From Centropus unirufus (lineage: Eukaryota; Chordata; Aves; Cuculiformes; Centropidae), in contig VYZI01000350.1 of NCBI GenBank assembly GCA_013397695.1, positions 63,829 to 127,828 of the forward strand: a DNA stretch of 64,000 bases, written 5' to 3'. Below the pieces are notes generated by a model. The model worked only from the letters and a program-made list of their open reading frames with translations, made no database searches and was not told the origin of the DNA. Positions 33,613 through 46,917 of the stretch are shown here, in pieces. Made by a program: the position numbers and the translations under genes. Within the stretch, counting starts at the first letter, position 1, and every line of letters begins with the position of its first letter.

Positions 33613-34180
33613 ACTGCAGTACAGGGCATGGAAAATTGAACTGAATGTGTTTCTTAGTTTAAACTCAGTCTGACATGAATATTTCAGGAGCACCCAGTCA
33701 GGTAGACAGGCACAAATACCCTGAGCCTTGTTTCCCTGCACTGTGGAGAGCTTTGCTGTAGGCCTCAGAGGTGGGGTTGGTGCAAGAACAGAATCCTGAG
33801 TCTTGATGCCTCACAGAGCCACCCTTGGAGCTGCCCCTGCTTCTGGCTTGGAGCAGTGTCCTCTCCATGAGCAAGTGATGGTGAAGCCTGTGGCTTGAGT
33901 CCATCCATGCCTTGGCACTTTGAGTGGCACAGCCCTCTGCAGGGTGCAGTAAAGGTGACACAGAGATTCTCCTCTGCTATATGAGATGTATTTTTAAGCT
34001 ATTCTCGCTCTGGGAAATATTTATATGCTGATGTGGCATCACATAAGCTTATTCTGATTCTCCTCCAAAGCCATCCTGAGAGCTCTGAAAGTCCTTGGAG
34101 AGGAGGAGGATGGAGAAGCAGGCAGTTGTCATTCAAGTCAGTATTGAGCTAGGTCCTATTGGTGCTGGGTCCTAGAGTCC

Positions 34181-34372
34181 CAGAATCATGGAATGGGTTG
34201 GGTTGGAAGGGGCTTCAAGGCCCATCCAGTTCCAACCTCCCTGCCATGGGCAGGGACAACTCCCACCGGGCCAGGCTTCTTAAAGCCCCATCCAGCCTGG
34301 CCTTCAACACCCCCAGGGATGGGGTAGTCATGACTTCCCCAGGCAACCTGGGCCAGGGCCTCCCCATCCTGA
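34181..34372 (-). mobile_element. CR1 LINE fragment, 3' end
   Basis: Reverse 3' end (CAGAATCATGGAATGGG) to CAACCTGGGCCAGGGCC. Confidence 0.92.
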
Positions 34373-35765
34373 TCTTCCAATGCAGCTACCCCTAATATGG
34401 GTCATGGCAGCTTTTGTGCCCCACAGTGAAACAGGGAGATAACCTTCTCTAGCACTACTAGAGGGGCAGATTGTAAATATCCAACTCAAAAGTTGGCTAG
34501 GACATCAAAGCAACTTCTCTGTGTTTGCAGAAAATGCTGTGGACACAAATGGTCGCGAGTCAGAGGGTTTCTCAATCTCACTTTGAAAGTAGAGGTGAAG
34601 GGATCTCGCAGCAGATCCGAACATGACAAAATAAATGTGTTGGGCACCCAATGTTGGCCACCACTGCTTGCTTTTGTGAACAGAGTATTACTGTAAGTAG
34701 AGTGGATGAAAGTTGCTGACAGGTGGGGAAAAGGCTGGCAGATCACAGGGTGTACCCATTGCTTCTTAAACATATATAGATGAGTTTTTACATGGGACAG
34801 AGCAAAGTACTGGTCCTGCAATTTAAAAGTAAAAACATTTCAACAGCAAAATACCGCCTACATTGTTCAGAACACGCTCCCAGCACCTTGGTGCTTATGA
34901 GATTACTTGTTTCAGGAGGGGGGTTGACACCAGCAGCATTGGAAACTGCATGTTCTAGAGAGGGCAATAAAAGTGATGGAGGCTCTGACTGAGCTGATTA
35001 ATGAGAACAGCTCTCAGGGCTGGACTATGCATGTTAGCTGCTGACCAAGTGTGACAGGGGAAAGTCTGAGAGCAAAGGAGAGGAGCATGATCATCTTTCA
35101 CAGAGAAAACATCTGGTTTGGGTGCACTAATAAACAATACGGGGATAAAGGAGATCTTCAGCCATGGAAAGTGAGTCTGGTTATCAAGAAACATTTCCTT
35201 CCAAGAAGATCCATCAGGATGTGGAACAGGAAACAGTGGAAGTCCCATTGCTCAACGCTTAACACTGGATCAGAAAATGTCCTGTAGGGAACAAACTTCT
35301 ACAAGGAGGAAGAAATGAGGATGAACTAATAGGACTTTCCCCTATCTAATTTCTGCAATTCTGAGTTCCAGTAAGGAAAATAGTACTTTAGGTTTCTTTC
35401 TCAGGCCAAGGTAATTTCCAGTTCAGCCAACATTCCGTGGAAAAATGAAAAACACAGAATGCAGAAGGGTTTTGGTGCTCCTGTTGATATTTTTGGTGGT
35501 CTTTTGTTGGACATCAGTGTCTAAAATGAGGAGTCCCCTTCTTGCTTGCAGACCAGGGGTTATGTGTGCAGCAGCAGATGTTCTCCTGTACGTGTTTATA
35601 ATGTGGGTCAGTGATCACCTATGTGATGACTGAGGTGAAAAAATTGCTCATTCTCCATAGTCTGGCAAGTTTTTTTCTTTAGTACTTTCTGTGCTGTCAA
35701 CAGGAGGTTGCATTAATCAATATATCCAGCAGTGGCCCAAGTGGCCAAGAAGGCCAATGACATTT

Positions 35766-35933
35766 TTTGGCCTGGATCAGAACCAGAGCAGCCAGCAGGA
35801 GCAGGGAGCGGATTCTGCCCCTGGAATCGGCACTGGTGAGGCTGCACCTCGAATCCTGAGGTCAGTTCTGGGCCCCTCACTCCAAGAGGGATCTTGAGGG
35901 GCTGGAGCGTGTCCAGAGAAGGGAACGGAGCTG
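35766..35933 (+). mobile_element. CR1 LINE fragment cut by the N gap
   Basis: Plus copy starting TTGGCCTGGATCAGAACC and continuing through GGCACTGGTGAGGCTGCACC to the gap edge. Confidence 0.9.
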
Positions 35934-36438
35934 NNNNNNNNNNNNNNNNNNNNNNNNNNNNNNNNNNNNNNNNNNNNNNNNNNNNNNNNNNNNNNNNNNN
36001 NNNNNNNNNNNNNNNNNNNNNNNNNNNNNNNNNNNNNNNNNNNNNNNNNNNNNNNNNNNNNNNNNNNNNNNNNNNNNNNNNNNNNNNNNNNNNNNNNNNN
36101 NNNNNNNNNNNNNNNNNNNNNNNNNNNNNNNNNNNNNNNNNNNNNNNNNNNNNNNNNNNNNNNNNNNNNNNNNNNNNNNNNNNNNNNNNNNNNNNNNNNN
36201 NNNNNNNNNNNNNNNNNNNNNNNNNNNNNNNNNNNNNNNNNNNNNNNNNNNNNNNNNNNNNNNNNNNNNNNNNNNNNNNNNNNNNNNNNNNNNNNNNNNN
36301 NNNNNNNNNNNNNNNNNNNNNNNNNNNNNNNNNNNNNNNNNNNNNNNNNNNNNNNNNNNNNNNNNNNNNNNNNNNNNNNNNNNNNNNNNNNNNNNNNNNN
36401 NNNNNNNNNNNNNNNNNNNNNNNNNNNNNNNNNNNNNN
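35934..36438. other. assembly gap (N run) between opposing CR1 copies
   Basis: 505 unknown bases. The left flank is plus-strand CR1, cut in mid-element; the right flank is the 3' end of a minus-strand CR1 of another subfamily. Repeat content probably caused the gap. Confidence 0.99.
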
Positions 36439-36715
36439 GGCTGGAAAAGACCTTTGAGATCATCAGGTCCAACCTGTCTACTACTAAACCAGATCTCTGA
36501 GCACTTCATCTGCCTTTCTTTTAAACACCTTCAGGGAAGAAGTTTTGCCTAATATCCCGTCTAAACATCCCCTGGTTCAACTTGAGGCCATTTCCTCCCA
36601 TCCTATCACTTCTTACTTGGGAGAAGAGACCAGCACCCACTCCTCTAAAACCTACTTTCAGAAAGCTGTAGACAGTGATAAAGTCTCTCCTCAGCCTCCT
36701 TTTTTTCCACCAAGC
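36439..36715 (-). mobile_element. CR1 LINE fragment beside the N gap
   Basis: Reverse copy starting GGCTGGAAAAGACCTTTGAG at the gap edge, through TTGGGAGAAGAGACCAGCAC and CTCCTCAGCCTCC. Confidence 0.85.
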
Positions 36716-37551
36716 AAATCTAACTTCAACCTAACCTTGCAGCCAAACATTGTGTAGCAATTACCCATCTTTTCCCTCTGGGATGCAAGATACTAAAGCG
36801 AGCAGCAGAGAGAGAGCATTGTCCTACAGAAGACTTTCTGGTCACTTCACTTCTGTTTCATCCTCCTGTAGCCTCCCCTTGTCAGCTGGGCCTGTGGGCT
36901 GCCAATAACGCAGCCAAACAAACTCTCCAAGGAGAACATTGTGGTGCAAGGAGTAGGGTTTTGTGCTGCAGAGCCCTCCAGGCTGCTGGATTGCATCCAG
37001 CCATGGTGGGACAGGCTAGATGGTCCCGCCTGGCAATTGTTTGGGCACTGCTAGGAGAATTGCTCTTGCTCTCACAGCTTGCTTCATAGTGGGTGTGTCT
37101 CAGCAGCAACAATTAATTGCAAATAGACTTTTCTTCAGCATTCTGAGCAGACTGAGTGGAAATCCTTCCAGGCCCAAGGAAACCAGGGCATTGGCAGCGG
37201 TGCAGGGCATGTCCTGCCCCGCATGGAGCCAGCTGAGTTCCCAGAAGTTCCCTCTGCCGTTTAACCCTGACCTTGTAAGGTGATTTCTCAGAAATGGTGG
37301 AAGCACCTGAAAATTTTGTCTGTGTGTCTGGCCCTATTTTGCTCTGGCTGTAGGGCTTTTCTCTAGACTATTTTCTGTTCCTGCATCAAACTCATGTTCC
37401 TGAGGGCAGAACATAATGTTTGGTGGCTCCTTCCCCAGCAAAACCAAAGCACTGAGGTCTGGGCTATTGTACCTGGTTGAGCTGCTTGACTCACACAGGA
37501 CCCTTGCTCGTACCCTTCTGTCTTTTATCACTTGGTGTGGCAATGGCTGCA

Positions 37552-37942
37552 GGACCTGAGAGAGCTGGGGTTGTTTGCTTGGAGAAGAGAAGACTCTGGG
37601 GAGACCTCATTGTGGCCTTTCAGTACTCAAAGGGGGCTTAGAAGAAAGACAGGGAAAAACTTCTTAGCAGGGCCTGTAGTGATAGGACAAGGGATAATGG
37701 TTTTAAACTAAAAGAGGACAGGTTTAGACCAGGTATCAGGAAGAGTTTTTTATGCCGATTGGTGAAACGCTGGCACAGGTTGCCCCGAGGGGCAGTAGAT
37801 GCATCATCCCAATAAACTTTCAAGGTCAGGTTGGATGGGGGCTCGGAGCAATCTGATGAGTTAAAGATGTCCCTGCTCGCCGTGCAGGGGTTGGATTGGA
37901 TGACCTTTGTTGGTTCTCTCCAACCTAAACCACTCTATGATC
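37552..37942 (+). mobile_element. CR1 LINE fragment, 3' end
   Basis: Plus copy from CCTGAGAGAGCTGGGGTTG to CTCTCCAACCTAAACCACTC and TATGATCC. Confidence 0.9.
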
Positions 37943-38877
37943 CAATTCAGGATCTGGAGAGGATGCTTCTTCCACTGGTTCATACAGATGTGCACGATCC
38001 CACACTCCCTATGACTGTATTAGCATAATACAATAAGGCTCTACTTGTCATATAATCATCATGCTGGATACCTGGGTACACTCCTCCTTCTGCCTTCTGA
38101 GCTCTGCGCATGAAAGATTGTAATCTCCTCAGATAAGAAATGAGTGTGTGTCATCACAAGTAATCTTCAGGATCTGCACAAAGATCAGACAGGAAAAGGG
38201 TCCTGATTTCCTCTCAAACAACAAAATCTTGTGAACTTTCCACCTGCCCTGCAGATCTCAGCAACCTTTCGATTCTAATGTGGGATCTCCTCTGGAGCTG
38301 CATTTTATGAGTTGGAGGAGAGGCAATAGGAAGAGGACAGCAGATGGGTGAGGGAAAACTGAATAATGTGTTCTTCACTTAGCCAAACATATCACATCTT
38401 TGTTACTTACTGGGCTTCTGCTGAAGGATTATTTAGAAGCTTTTCAGAAGTACAAATAAGCAGTTCAGGGGTTTAAAATAGTCAGCTGGCTTCAGTCTTC
38501 TGTTCTTTTTGGCCAAAACAAGAGGGAAGCTGAGCACAATGACATTGTGTCAGGCCCTCCAGATGCAGGAAGAGATCTGAGAAGATCTCTCCGAGACTTG
38601 AGCTTAGGGTTTCAGTCAATGGCTGAGAGATCATGGGTCTGGCACCTTGTCCAGTGTTGCTCCTGTTGTCTGCTTTTTTTGGTCCACTTAATCACTGACA
38701 TGCAGCAACAATTCGAGGTACCCGAGGAGAGTGACTGGTTTTGGTCAAATCCTCATAAAATAAGGCTTGAGATTGTGTTCACTAATATTATCCAGGTGTT
38801 GCAGTACTTGCTGTTAGTGCATATTGTAACTGCAGAAACAGCAGCCCAGAGGTTTTGCTGCTCAGTCATTTCTGCTT

Positions 38878-39222
38878 ATAGAATCATGGAATGGTTTGGG
38901 TTGGAAGGGACCTTAAAAACCCACCCTGTTTCAACCCCCCTACCATGGGCAGGGACACCTCCCACTGGATCAGGGGGCTCCAAGCCCCATCCAACCTGGC
39001 CTTGAACACCTCCAGGGATGGGGCAGCCACCACTGCTCTGGGCATCCTGGGCCGGGGCCTCCCCACCCTCATTGTGAAGAATTTCTTCTTAATGTCTTAC
39101 CTAAATCTTCCTCCTTCCAATTTAATGCCATTCCCCTCATCTCTGGTATAAAGTCCCTCCCCAGCCTTCTTGTAGGCCTCCTTTAGGTACTGGAAGGCTG
39201 CTATAAAGTCTGTCTGAAATAT
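38878..39222 (-). mobile_element. CR1 LINE fragment, 3' end
   Basis: Reverse 3' end (AGAATCATGGAATGG) to the GGTACTGGAAGGCTGC part, running into a pyrimidine tract. Confidence 0.92.
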
Positions 39223-39298
39223 TCTCCTCTCCTTCTCCCCTCCTACTCCTCTCCCACTCCTCTTCCACTGCTCTCCCATTCCTCCCCCTCTCCTCTCC
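39223..39298 (+). repeat. polypyrimidine (CTCC-rich) tract
   Basis: About 75 bases almost wholly C and T, with imperfect repeats of CTCCCACTCCT, attached to the inner end of a CR1. Confidence 0.8.
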
Positions 39299-40062
39299 AA
39301 CCTGGACAGAAGCCAGCATGTCCCATCGATTCCAAACCACTGTGGTGCTGGTGGAACTCTGAACCGCCCTGCCAAGGCTGACAGAGATGACCTAGAAGGT
39401 GCAGTGCTCTGATTCAGCCTTTTAACTCTTACAACAGGTCTTTTCCTCGGTACGAGTCCACGAGGGCTTTAAAATCATTCAGCGGCTTTGTAACCTTGCG
39501 TCAGTGCTCTCCACTGACAAACATTCCAGTGATTCCCACAAGAGCTGAGACCTTCCCCAGCCCCTTCCCAGGCTTTAGCCAAGGCTTTGCCCAGGGAAAG
39601 GAGGAGTTCAGGCTTTGAAAATGTGCCCGTGGGGAATGCGCTGCACCCCCATGTGCCACCTTCCAGCCCCTCTGTATCTCTGGGCAACTGGGGGGTGGCA
39701 TGTTCGTGACCCCTCTCCTGCCGATGAAGAAGCTGAGGGAGGCTGAAGAGCTCACGCCATGGTAACACCATGGGCTGGAGTTCTCCCGGCTAACACACTT
39801 GCTGTTGCATCATGCTGTCTATCACAGCCGGGACATTGCACCTCTAGATGATCACGGGTGGACTGTAGAAAAATACTCTGTTATCGTTATGCATACTTTA
39901 CTGTGGCCACTGAGGCTCAAAACTGGAGTTTCTTGTGCTGGTTTAAAATCCCATGGACTGTTCAGGGAAAATGTATATAAAAAGTATAATTCTGTCGTTT
40001 GCTGAGAGAAGGTTACAATTCCTCCATCCCTTCAGATCCAGATTACATACGTGGCTATTAAC

Positions 40063-40333
40063 TGTTTCTCCCAAGTGACAAGTGATAGAAAAAGAGAAAA
40101 TAACCTCAGGTTGTGCCAGGGGAGATTTAGATTGGATATTAGAAAAAAATTCTTGGCCAAAAGAGTGGTGAAGCCCTGGTAGAGGCTGCCCAGGGTAGTG
40201 GTGGAGCCTCCACCCCTGGAGCTGTTAAAAAAACACGTAGATGTGGTGCTTTTGGACATGGTTTAGTAGTCACCATGACAGTTGGACTGGATGACCTTAA
40301 TGGTCTTTACAAGCCTTAATGCTTCTATGATTT
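40063..40333 (+). mobile_element. CR1 LINE fragment, 3' end
   Basis: Plus copy from CTCCCAAGTGACAAGTGATAG to GCTTCTATGATTTG, with complete 3' end. Confidence 0.92.
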
Positions 40334-43052
40334 GTTCATTTAGCTTCTATTCATTTAACTGTCCTGTGAGGGTGGGGTTTTTTGCATGCTCAGCAGTGTC
40401 CAAGCACTGGATTGCTGCTAAGGATCCCTGTGATTGTCTGATCAGCTCACGCAGAATCCAGCTAATGGCATGGAGAAGTATTTAGGAGCTGTGGTTGCCA
40501 TTGACATGTGTTGCCCACAGTGATGGTGAGAGATCTGCATGTTGATAGCTTCTGTCATGCAGGACGAGTTTGGATTGCATAGGGCAGTGATCTTTGGAGG
40601 AGTGCGGTCACCAGGAATGAAGTTAACTGCGTTAGTACTGCAGCCTGGGTGACTACAGCGAGGTGCGTTCAGCCCCTAAGTCAGCTCAAACATCTCTGCG
40701 TGGTGAGCATAGTGCAGAGACAGGCATGGATCAGCAGAACTGCAGAAAAACGGGCACCTCGACCCTGCTGGAAGCCAAAAGCTGGCTTAGGAGACTGAGT
40801 CCTGTGAGACTTACTAAGCCGCCTTTGGCTAAGCTGCCCTGGCTTGAACTGGAGGACAACAGCAGTCAGCAAACCTGTTCCTTTCAACAGTCAGGAGCAA
40901 TTTGAGGTCACATTTCACCAGGGTCTTCTGCAAACACTGCTAGATGATGAATTTAAGCTCCCCAAGCTTGCTCTTTGGTAGTTGCTACTCTTATAAGGAG
41001 CCACAAGGAAGTAGGAGATTCTTCTTGGATTGCCAAGGGCACATTTAACATCCCAGGAAATACCTGCCTCACACTGTAGGAAAGGGCAAGAGTAGGGGTG
41101 ATCTTCAGTGTCTGCTGGGATCCAAGGGCACTGTAGACCTGGCAGCTCCTGGCCTTAAGGTTATAAACTGGGCAGATACGGGAGAAAGACAGTTCAGAAT
41201 CTAACAATCATCTGCAACTCAATAGTAACGTTTACTGAGCATCAGTTCCTCTGTTTAGAGTTTTAAAAGGCAGAAGACAAATCTGAGCTTGAAATCTAAT
41301 CTTCAACAAGGAGAATCCTGCAAGATCCAGCTGAGCTTCTGAACCTCCAGGTGGGAAATGTCCTGATGGTGAGTGATGGTCCTGAGAGGTCTTCATCAGG
41401 GTGGGAGCACAAACTTTCCCTCATTGAGGGACTTCTTTGAACACACTTTCAAAGCATGATGAGACTGTTCCTTTACTGGCATTTGTTATGAGGATAACAC
41501 AGTACTTTGGACTGTACAGGATAACAGGTTGGTCATAGGGGATTCCTGGAGAGGGAATTCTGAAGAGGAAAATGAATTCTACTGGAGGCGGGGGAAGCTA
41601 AAAGCTCACATTTCACCAGCTCTGCTCTTCCTGCAAAAGGTCACTAGCTCCGAAGGGCAAGTATGTGGTTGCATGTGGCCAGCACGTGTCTGGGCAAAGT
41701 GTGGGACTTGGAGGTAGTGATGGAGGTTTGCACTCACAATCAGTCATTTCCTATATGAAAGGATCTGTACTGAGTGTAGAGATCTACCCCAAACAGATGG
41801 TTTATGATCACCATTTTCCAAGCATGAAACCAAGGCGTAGAGAAGCTATGAGCTAGACCTGCATGGGGCTTGTCATTTGTTTTAAATGGTGACAGGAGAG
41901 GCTTTTTGTTCCAATTAGTTGAATAGGAGTTAGGGAAGTGGAATTATCCAAGACTTTAATTCATGTTTTACCCTCCCTGCTTCGCTTACAGGGGTCATAT
42001 CTTGGTTTGCTGACTCTGCATGTAGAAAGCTGCCCATGTTCTCCATTGCCCCAGGATTCCTCTTATGTTCTGGGCCCTCTCCCACCTGGTCCCCCACACC
42101 CATTCAACTCCAAACCCAGCAGGGCCTGAGGATATTATGGGACTACGTGAGCACATTCAACGACCAAAACAGTGTTTAAAAATGTATATTCCTGCCCCAG
42201 CGAAGGAAGGACTACCCAAGTATTACACTTCAGTTCCTAACCTAGGCTGGTTGATGTAGCCCATCTAAGGCCACCTTATGAGTTAGCAATCCCTGGGAAA
42301 GCAAGTGCTAAACAAAGCATGCAGTGCTTTCAATTACTTGGTAGCCATTACCTCTGGTTTGGCTTTTTTTATCTTTCCAGCCCTTCAGATTAATCCTCTG
42401 CATTGCCCCTTGATAGCACCTGCCCCCCTACCAGCTGCTTCACGCATCGTCCTGTTCCCAGTCCTGTTACTCAACTCAGATCCACATAATTATGAGAGCT
42501 GAACAAATTATCCTCTCAATTACATCCTTTGCCATTGCCATCCCTGCTTCTTTACCACTGATCCCACCTGCTCAGGGATTGTGTGAGTCAAAGCTTGGCT
42601 TAACTGACATGTCTTTTGTCTGTTCTGACTGGAATGACCCTCTCAGCCTCCTGCTGCTCCTGCTACGTTTTGTGTCATGGGTTGAGTGAGCCGAGACCAT
42701 GCACAGAGCCTGGTGCTTCAGGGATTTGCTGCCCCTTGTGAAGCTGATTTTCTTACACGGCTGTAAAGAGGCTGCAGCATAATCCTTGCTACCTGAGAGT
42801 CCTCAGGAAAGCCTCTTTCTGGACGTGGTCTTAATGGGATTTAACTGTTTCTAAAGTCATTAGGACCCATGTTCATATATATATGTGGGTTCTAAATACC
42901 GCTGTGGCACTATCCGATGTTTTTTTTGGAAACCCTATTGCTGGGGGCACCAGTAAGTTTTTCAGAGACTTGGATCTATTCTCAGAAGCAAAAAGGATGA
43001 GGAGAGGTTTAAACTAAAAAAAATCATAAATGTATTAGGAAGCATAACCTTG

Positions 43053-43172
43053 TAATCATGGAACCATAAAATGGGTTGGGCTGAAAGAGGCCTTAAAGCC
43101 CATCCAGTTCCAGCCCCCCTGACAAGGGCAGGGACACCTTTCACTGGATCAGGTTGCTTAAAGCCTCATCAA
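43053..43172 (-). mobile_element. CR1 LINE fragment, 3' tip
   Basis: Reverse 3' end (AATCATGGAACCATAAAATG) and CAGGGACACCTTTCACTGG. Confidence 0.85.
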
Positions 43173-43716
43173 TTTTTTCCTCCTGCTGCCAGTGAAGGAG
43201 CCTTCTGCCTGATCCCTTCTCCACTCTCCTCTCCAGTTCTTCCCATGTGATGGGTTTCCCTTGCATCCCTGCAGCATTTATTCCACACTCTAATAGAACT
43301 GCCTGTTAGGAAAGGTTTTCTGAGGTTGCATCTCAACTTTCCTGTGTTCCAGTTTATTCCATAACACCACGGTCTGCGCTAGAACCCATAGGGCTTGGAA
43401 CTGTTCCTGCTCTCACAGAAAAGTGCAGAGCAGTAACAGGCAAGGTGACAAAGAAATGAAAGGAAGTAAATGAGAGTTTGCCAGACGCCTCTGTATTTTA
43501 GTGTATTTGTTGTTCTGTTTGTCAGTAGAGAATCCCTGAACCCCTTCTCAAGTCTCAAGGAGACGAGTTTTGATGTCATGTCCAGAAGTAAAGGGAAGAG
43601 AATGGCTGACACTGAATATCAGATGGCAAGCAGCCCTTTCAGCATCTCCTGACCTATCTAAACCTCCCCGATTTAAAAAACAATATGCTTTCCTCAATTT
43701 ATACCTTGTTTTTCAT

Positions 43717-43961
43717 GAATCATAGAATGGTTTGGGTTGGAAGGGACATTAAAGCCCAGCCAGTTCCAACCCCTGCCATGGGCAGGGACACCTCCCACTG
43801 GATCAGGGGGCTCCAAGCCCCATCCAACCTGGTCTTGAACACCTCCAGGGATGGGGCAGCCACCGCTGCTCTGGGCAACCCAGGCCAATGCCTCCTCATC
43901 CTCACAGGTAAACAATTCTTCCTGAGACCTCATCTCAATCTCCCCTCTTTCAGCTTAAACT
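43717..43961 (-). mobile_element. CR1 LINE fragment, 3' end
   Basis: Reverse 3' end (GAATCATAGAATGG) to GACCTCATCTCAATCTCCCC; little diverged from the consensus words. Confidence 0.93.
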
Positions 43962-44531
43962 GAAAGCAAGCTGAATCAGTGGAATAATCGGTAGGAAAGC
44001 CCGAGCAGTCTCATGGTGAATTAACCTGGACCTATTAACATCAACATTTTCACAAAATCTCCCCTCCTGCCACCAGATCCTTGATACTACCAAGGTGGGC
44101 AGAAAGGTATGAGACAAGGAACAAAGCAGCCATGTCATGTAACAGCTACCAGAGATGTCGACAGCAAAAAAAGCGCCTCTTACCTGGTTCGCAGACAGGC
44201 AGGATGTCTTGTCGGGTGTTTGTTGCAGCAGTTTTGAAGAAAGAAAGGAAAGAAAGAGTAAAATGTTCTTTGATGAGTGAGAAATATGTCGATTTTGGAA
44301 GATAAAAGGGGAACGGGCAGCACCATCCAGTGAGCAGCCTGGTATTCACTAACCTCCGTGTGCTGGTTTCTCTGATATGTGACCTATTTCCTTCTTGTAC
44401 AGGAAAGAAGAGTATGTAAAAGCCGTGTAGCTCAAGAGTGAAAGAGCTCTGAGACCTTCTCAGTGCCAGGGCATCTGTTTTCTTTGGAAGAAATCAAATG
44501 AGAGGAAGGTGATGAAGAGCTATTGTTATTT

Positions 44532-44664
44532 AGAATCATAGGGAGGTTTGGACTGGAAGTGACCTTAAAGACCATCCTACCCCCATACCATGGGCAGGGA
44601 CACCTTCCACTGGATCAGGTTGCTCAAGGCTTCATCCAGCCTGGTCTTGAACACCTCCAGGGGA
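44532..44664 (-). mobile_element. CR1 LINE fragment, 3' tip
   Basis: Reverse 3' end (GAATCATAGGGAGG) to CTTGAACACCTCCAGGG. Confidence 0.88.
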
Positions 44665-45442
44665 CATCCATGATTTAAACAAGTGTGTTGGAGGAAGGTG
44701 TCACCTTGAGATCGAATCCTGAGATAGAAGGGGTCACTTAGGCAGTTTCCAACGTGGAAATGCAGCATCTCAACACATCAGACCTTGCAATGCAAAGGGA
44801 GAGGTCTCAATTCTGAGCCGTCGGCAAGGCTCTCCTCCACATTTGTCTTTTTTTCAAAGTCCCCACAAAGTTTAAGCAATGCAGAATGTTCTCAGTAAAT
44901 GCATTTCGACCGCTGTGTTTTCAAAGCTTGAGTTACGAGCCTGGGAGACAACAACCCAGTTTTATTTAACACCTGGGATTAATTAAGCTGAGTTTTACTG
45001 TTGGGCAATGAGTTTGCGTGTCTCCACACTAGTGGCAAACCAAAACCATTTGTTTACAGCCGGTTTCGCTTGCAGGTCCTCAACCTGCAGTACTTGGGCT
45101 CCTAACAAAGGAGAGCAGTTTTATTACAGCAGTAGCTAAAAGGCTGAATGGAGTCGTTGTGTTGGGTACTGCAGAGCCATGAAAAGGGTAAGTCTGTGGC
45201 CAAGGAGCGAGTCCCAACATGGACTTGGGGCCAGGCTGTGATGTGGAGCCAGAGCTGGGAACTTTGCCCAGGCCCTGCAGTTTAGATAGAGCGAGAGAGA
45301 GCATTCTTTATTTTATTTACAAAATGGTTAGACAAAAAAAATCACATCAAGCCTCAGCATTGTTCCCTGTGCGTTTTAATGGGAACCAGGACACAGTTTG
45401 GAGCCTTACGAGCCTTAAAATGAGTGCTGGGCTCAGTGTTGT

Positions 45443-46444
45443 GTGAGCTGGTGCTGCAGCTGGGCACAATGGATGCATTTGGGCAGCAGCCAACACCACC
45501 AAGAAGCGACAGCACCAGGTTTGCTTGGAGATTTCACACTTGGTGCTTTCCCAGGGTTCGATGCATCATCCCTGGGGGGTTTCTCCCAGCCTGGTGCTGA
45601 GCCTGAACCCCGCCGGACCCGAGCGTGCAGCCCGTGGAGGGTGCAGCCAGCGGAGGGTGCAGGCACAGCAAGGCTGGAGGAGAGGACTTCAAGTGCCTCG
45701 TCCTCACCTGCTCAGTCTGGAAAGAGAGGAAGACCCTGGCCCATATGGAAGCCCCTGGCTTTGAAGGTGGAGATGAATTATAGAGGCTGTTGGTTGCCTG
45801 TGAAGCCCTTTTTTCATGTGGAGTCCAATAGACTTTGCCTCTTTTTTTGTACCTGGTCCTTTTACTTTTCCCAGCTTTTCCAGGCCTTGACTCAGGAAGG
45901 TGTGTGCAGCTTTGGGGTGGCTCCATCACCCTTTCACAGGCGGGTGGAGACTGTTGAGCTGGCCTGGGACAAGTGCGGGGCTCGGGATACAGGGCTGGGC
46001 GGGGGATGTCACACAGCCCGAGCACACAGATTGTGTGTCCTTGTATGTCAGGAGTCTGTGATGGTAAATGTTGTATTTACCATCCAGAAGGAACTGGGCA
46101 CTCTGCACATCAACAAAAAGCAGGTTTCCCTCGGAAGGGAGTGTGACAAGCAGAATAGAGCTATTAACTACGAGGCAGGGAAGGTGGGAATATGCCCCTT
46201 GGTCCCCCTTCATCATGCACCGAGGATGTTTGGAGACAAACTTCAGCAGGGAGAAAGCCCCTCGTATTGCACCAGGCCATGCTTTGAGCAATTATTATTT
46301 CGTTGGCAGACACAGTGCCATTCAATTAAACCCCAAATTTGTTGTTTAGTTGCTCTTTTATGTGTGCGCTTTAGGGGCTCAGACAATGGCCAGTGTGGCC
46401 TGGGGAGGAAGGAAGCCAATCTTTCCACCCAGCCAGGGAACTAG
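45443..46444 (+). other. long open frame of 333 codons, coding status unknown
   Basis: The longest gap-free reading frame in the window. The translation has no domain, signal peptide or transmembrane pattern I recognise; its first third is rich in Ala, Pro, Gly and Ser, as GC-rich noncoding DNA gives. Two antisense frames (163 and 121 codons) overlap it. Could be a lineage-specific gene, part of a long noncoding RNA, or chance. Confidence 0.15.
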
Positions 46445-46917
46445 CCAAAAGTCCAGCCCCGCAATTGCAGTCTCTTTGAACTCAATTTTCAAATGGGGAG
46501 CCAGGCATTCCCAGTCTGAATGTCTGTAAGGAAAAGTGGTCCTTACACTTGTGTTGCAATGGGGCAGCATAGGAGTGCAGCTGAGGGCAGTGAACTCCCA
46601 CTGCCAGGCAACTCTTTCTGGAAGCAAAAGATGTTTTCCCAAAAGATTTTTTCCCTTATTTTCTTGGGGCTGTAAGGATGAGCACGCCTTCCAGGCAATA
46701 CCAAATACTTTGAGACCAGTGGAGGCTCAGGAGGTCCCTCCTGGCCACCTCTCGCTCAGATCACATGGCTGCTCCCTCGGAGGAGTGGAGTTCAGAGAGC
46801 TTGAATAAGGGTACACACAAATGCATGAAGTAAAATGATGTATGGCTCTTAAATGCAAATGTGCAACTTCTGGCTTAGGCTCAGCCCTGCAGTCAGCTGG
46901 CAACGTGTGCTTGTAGC

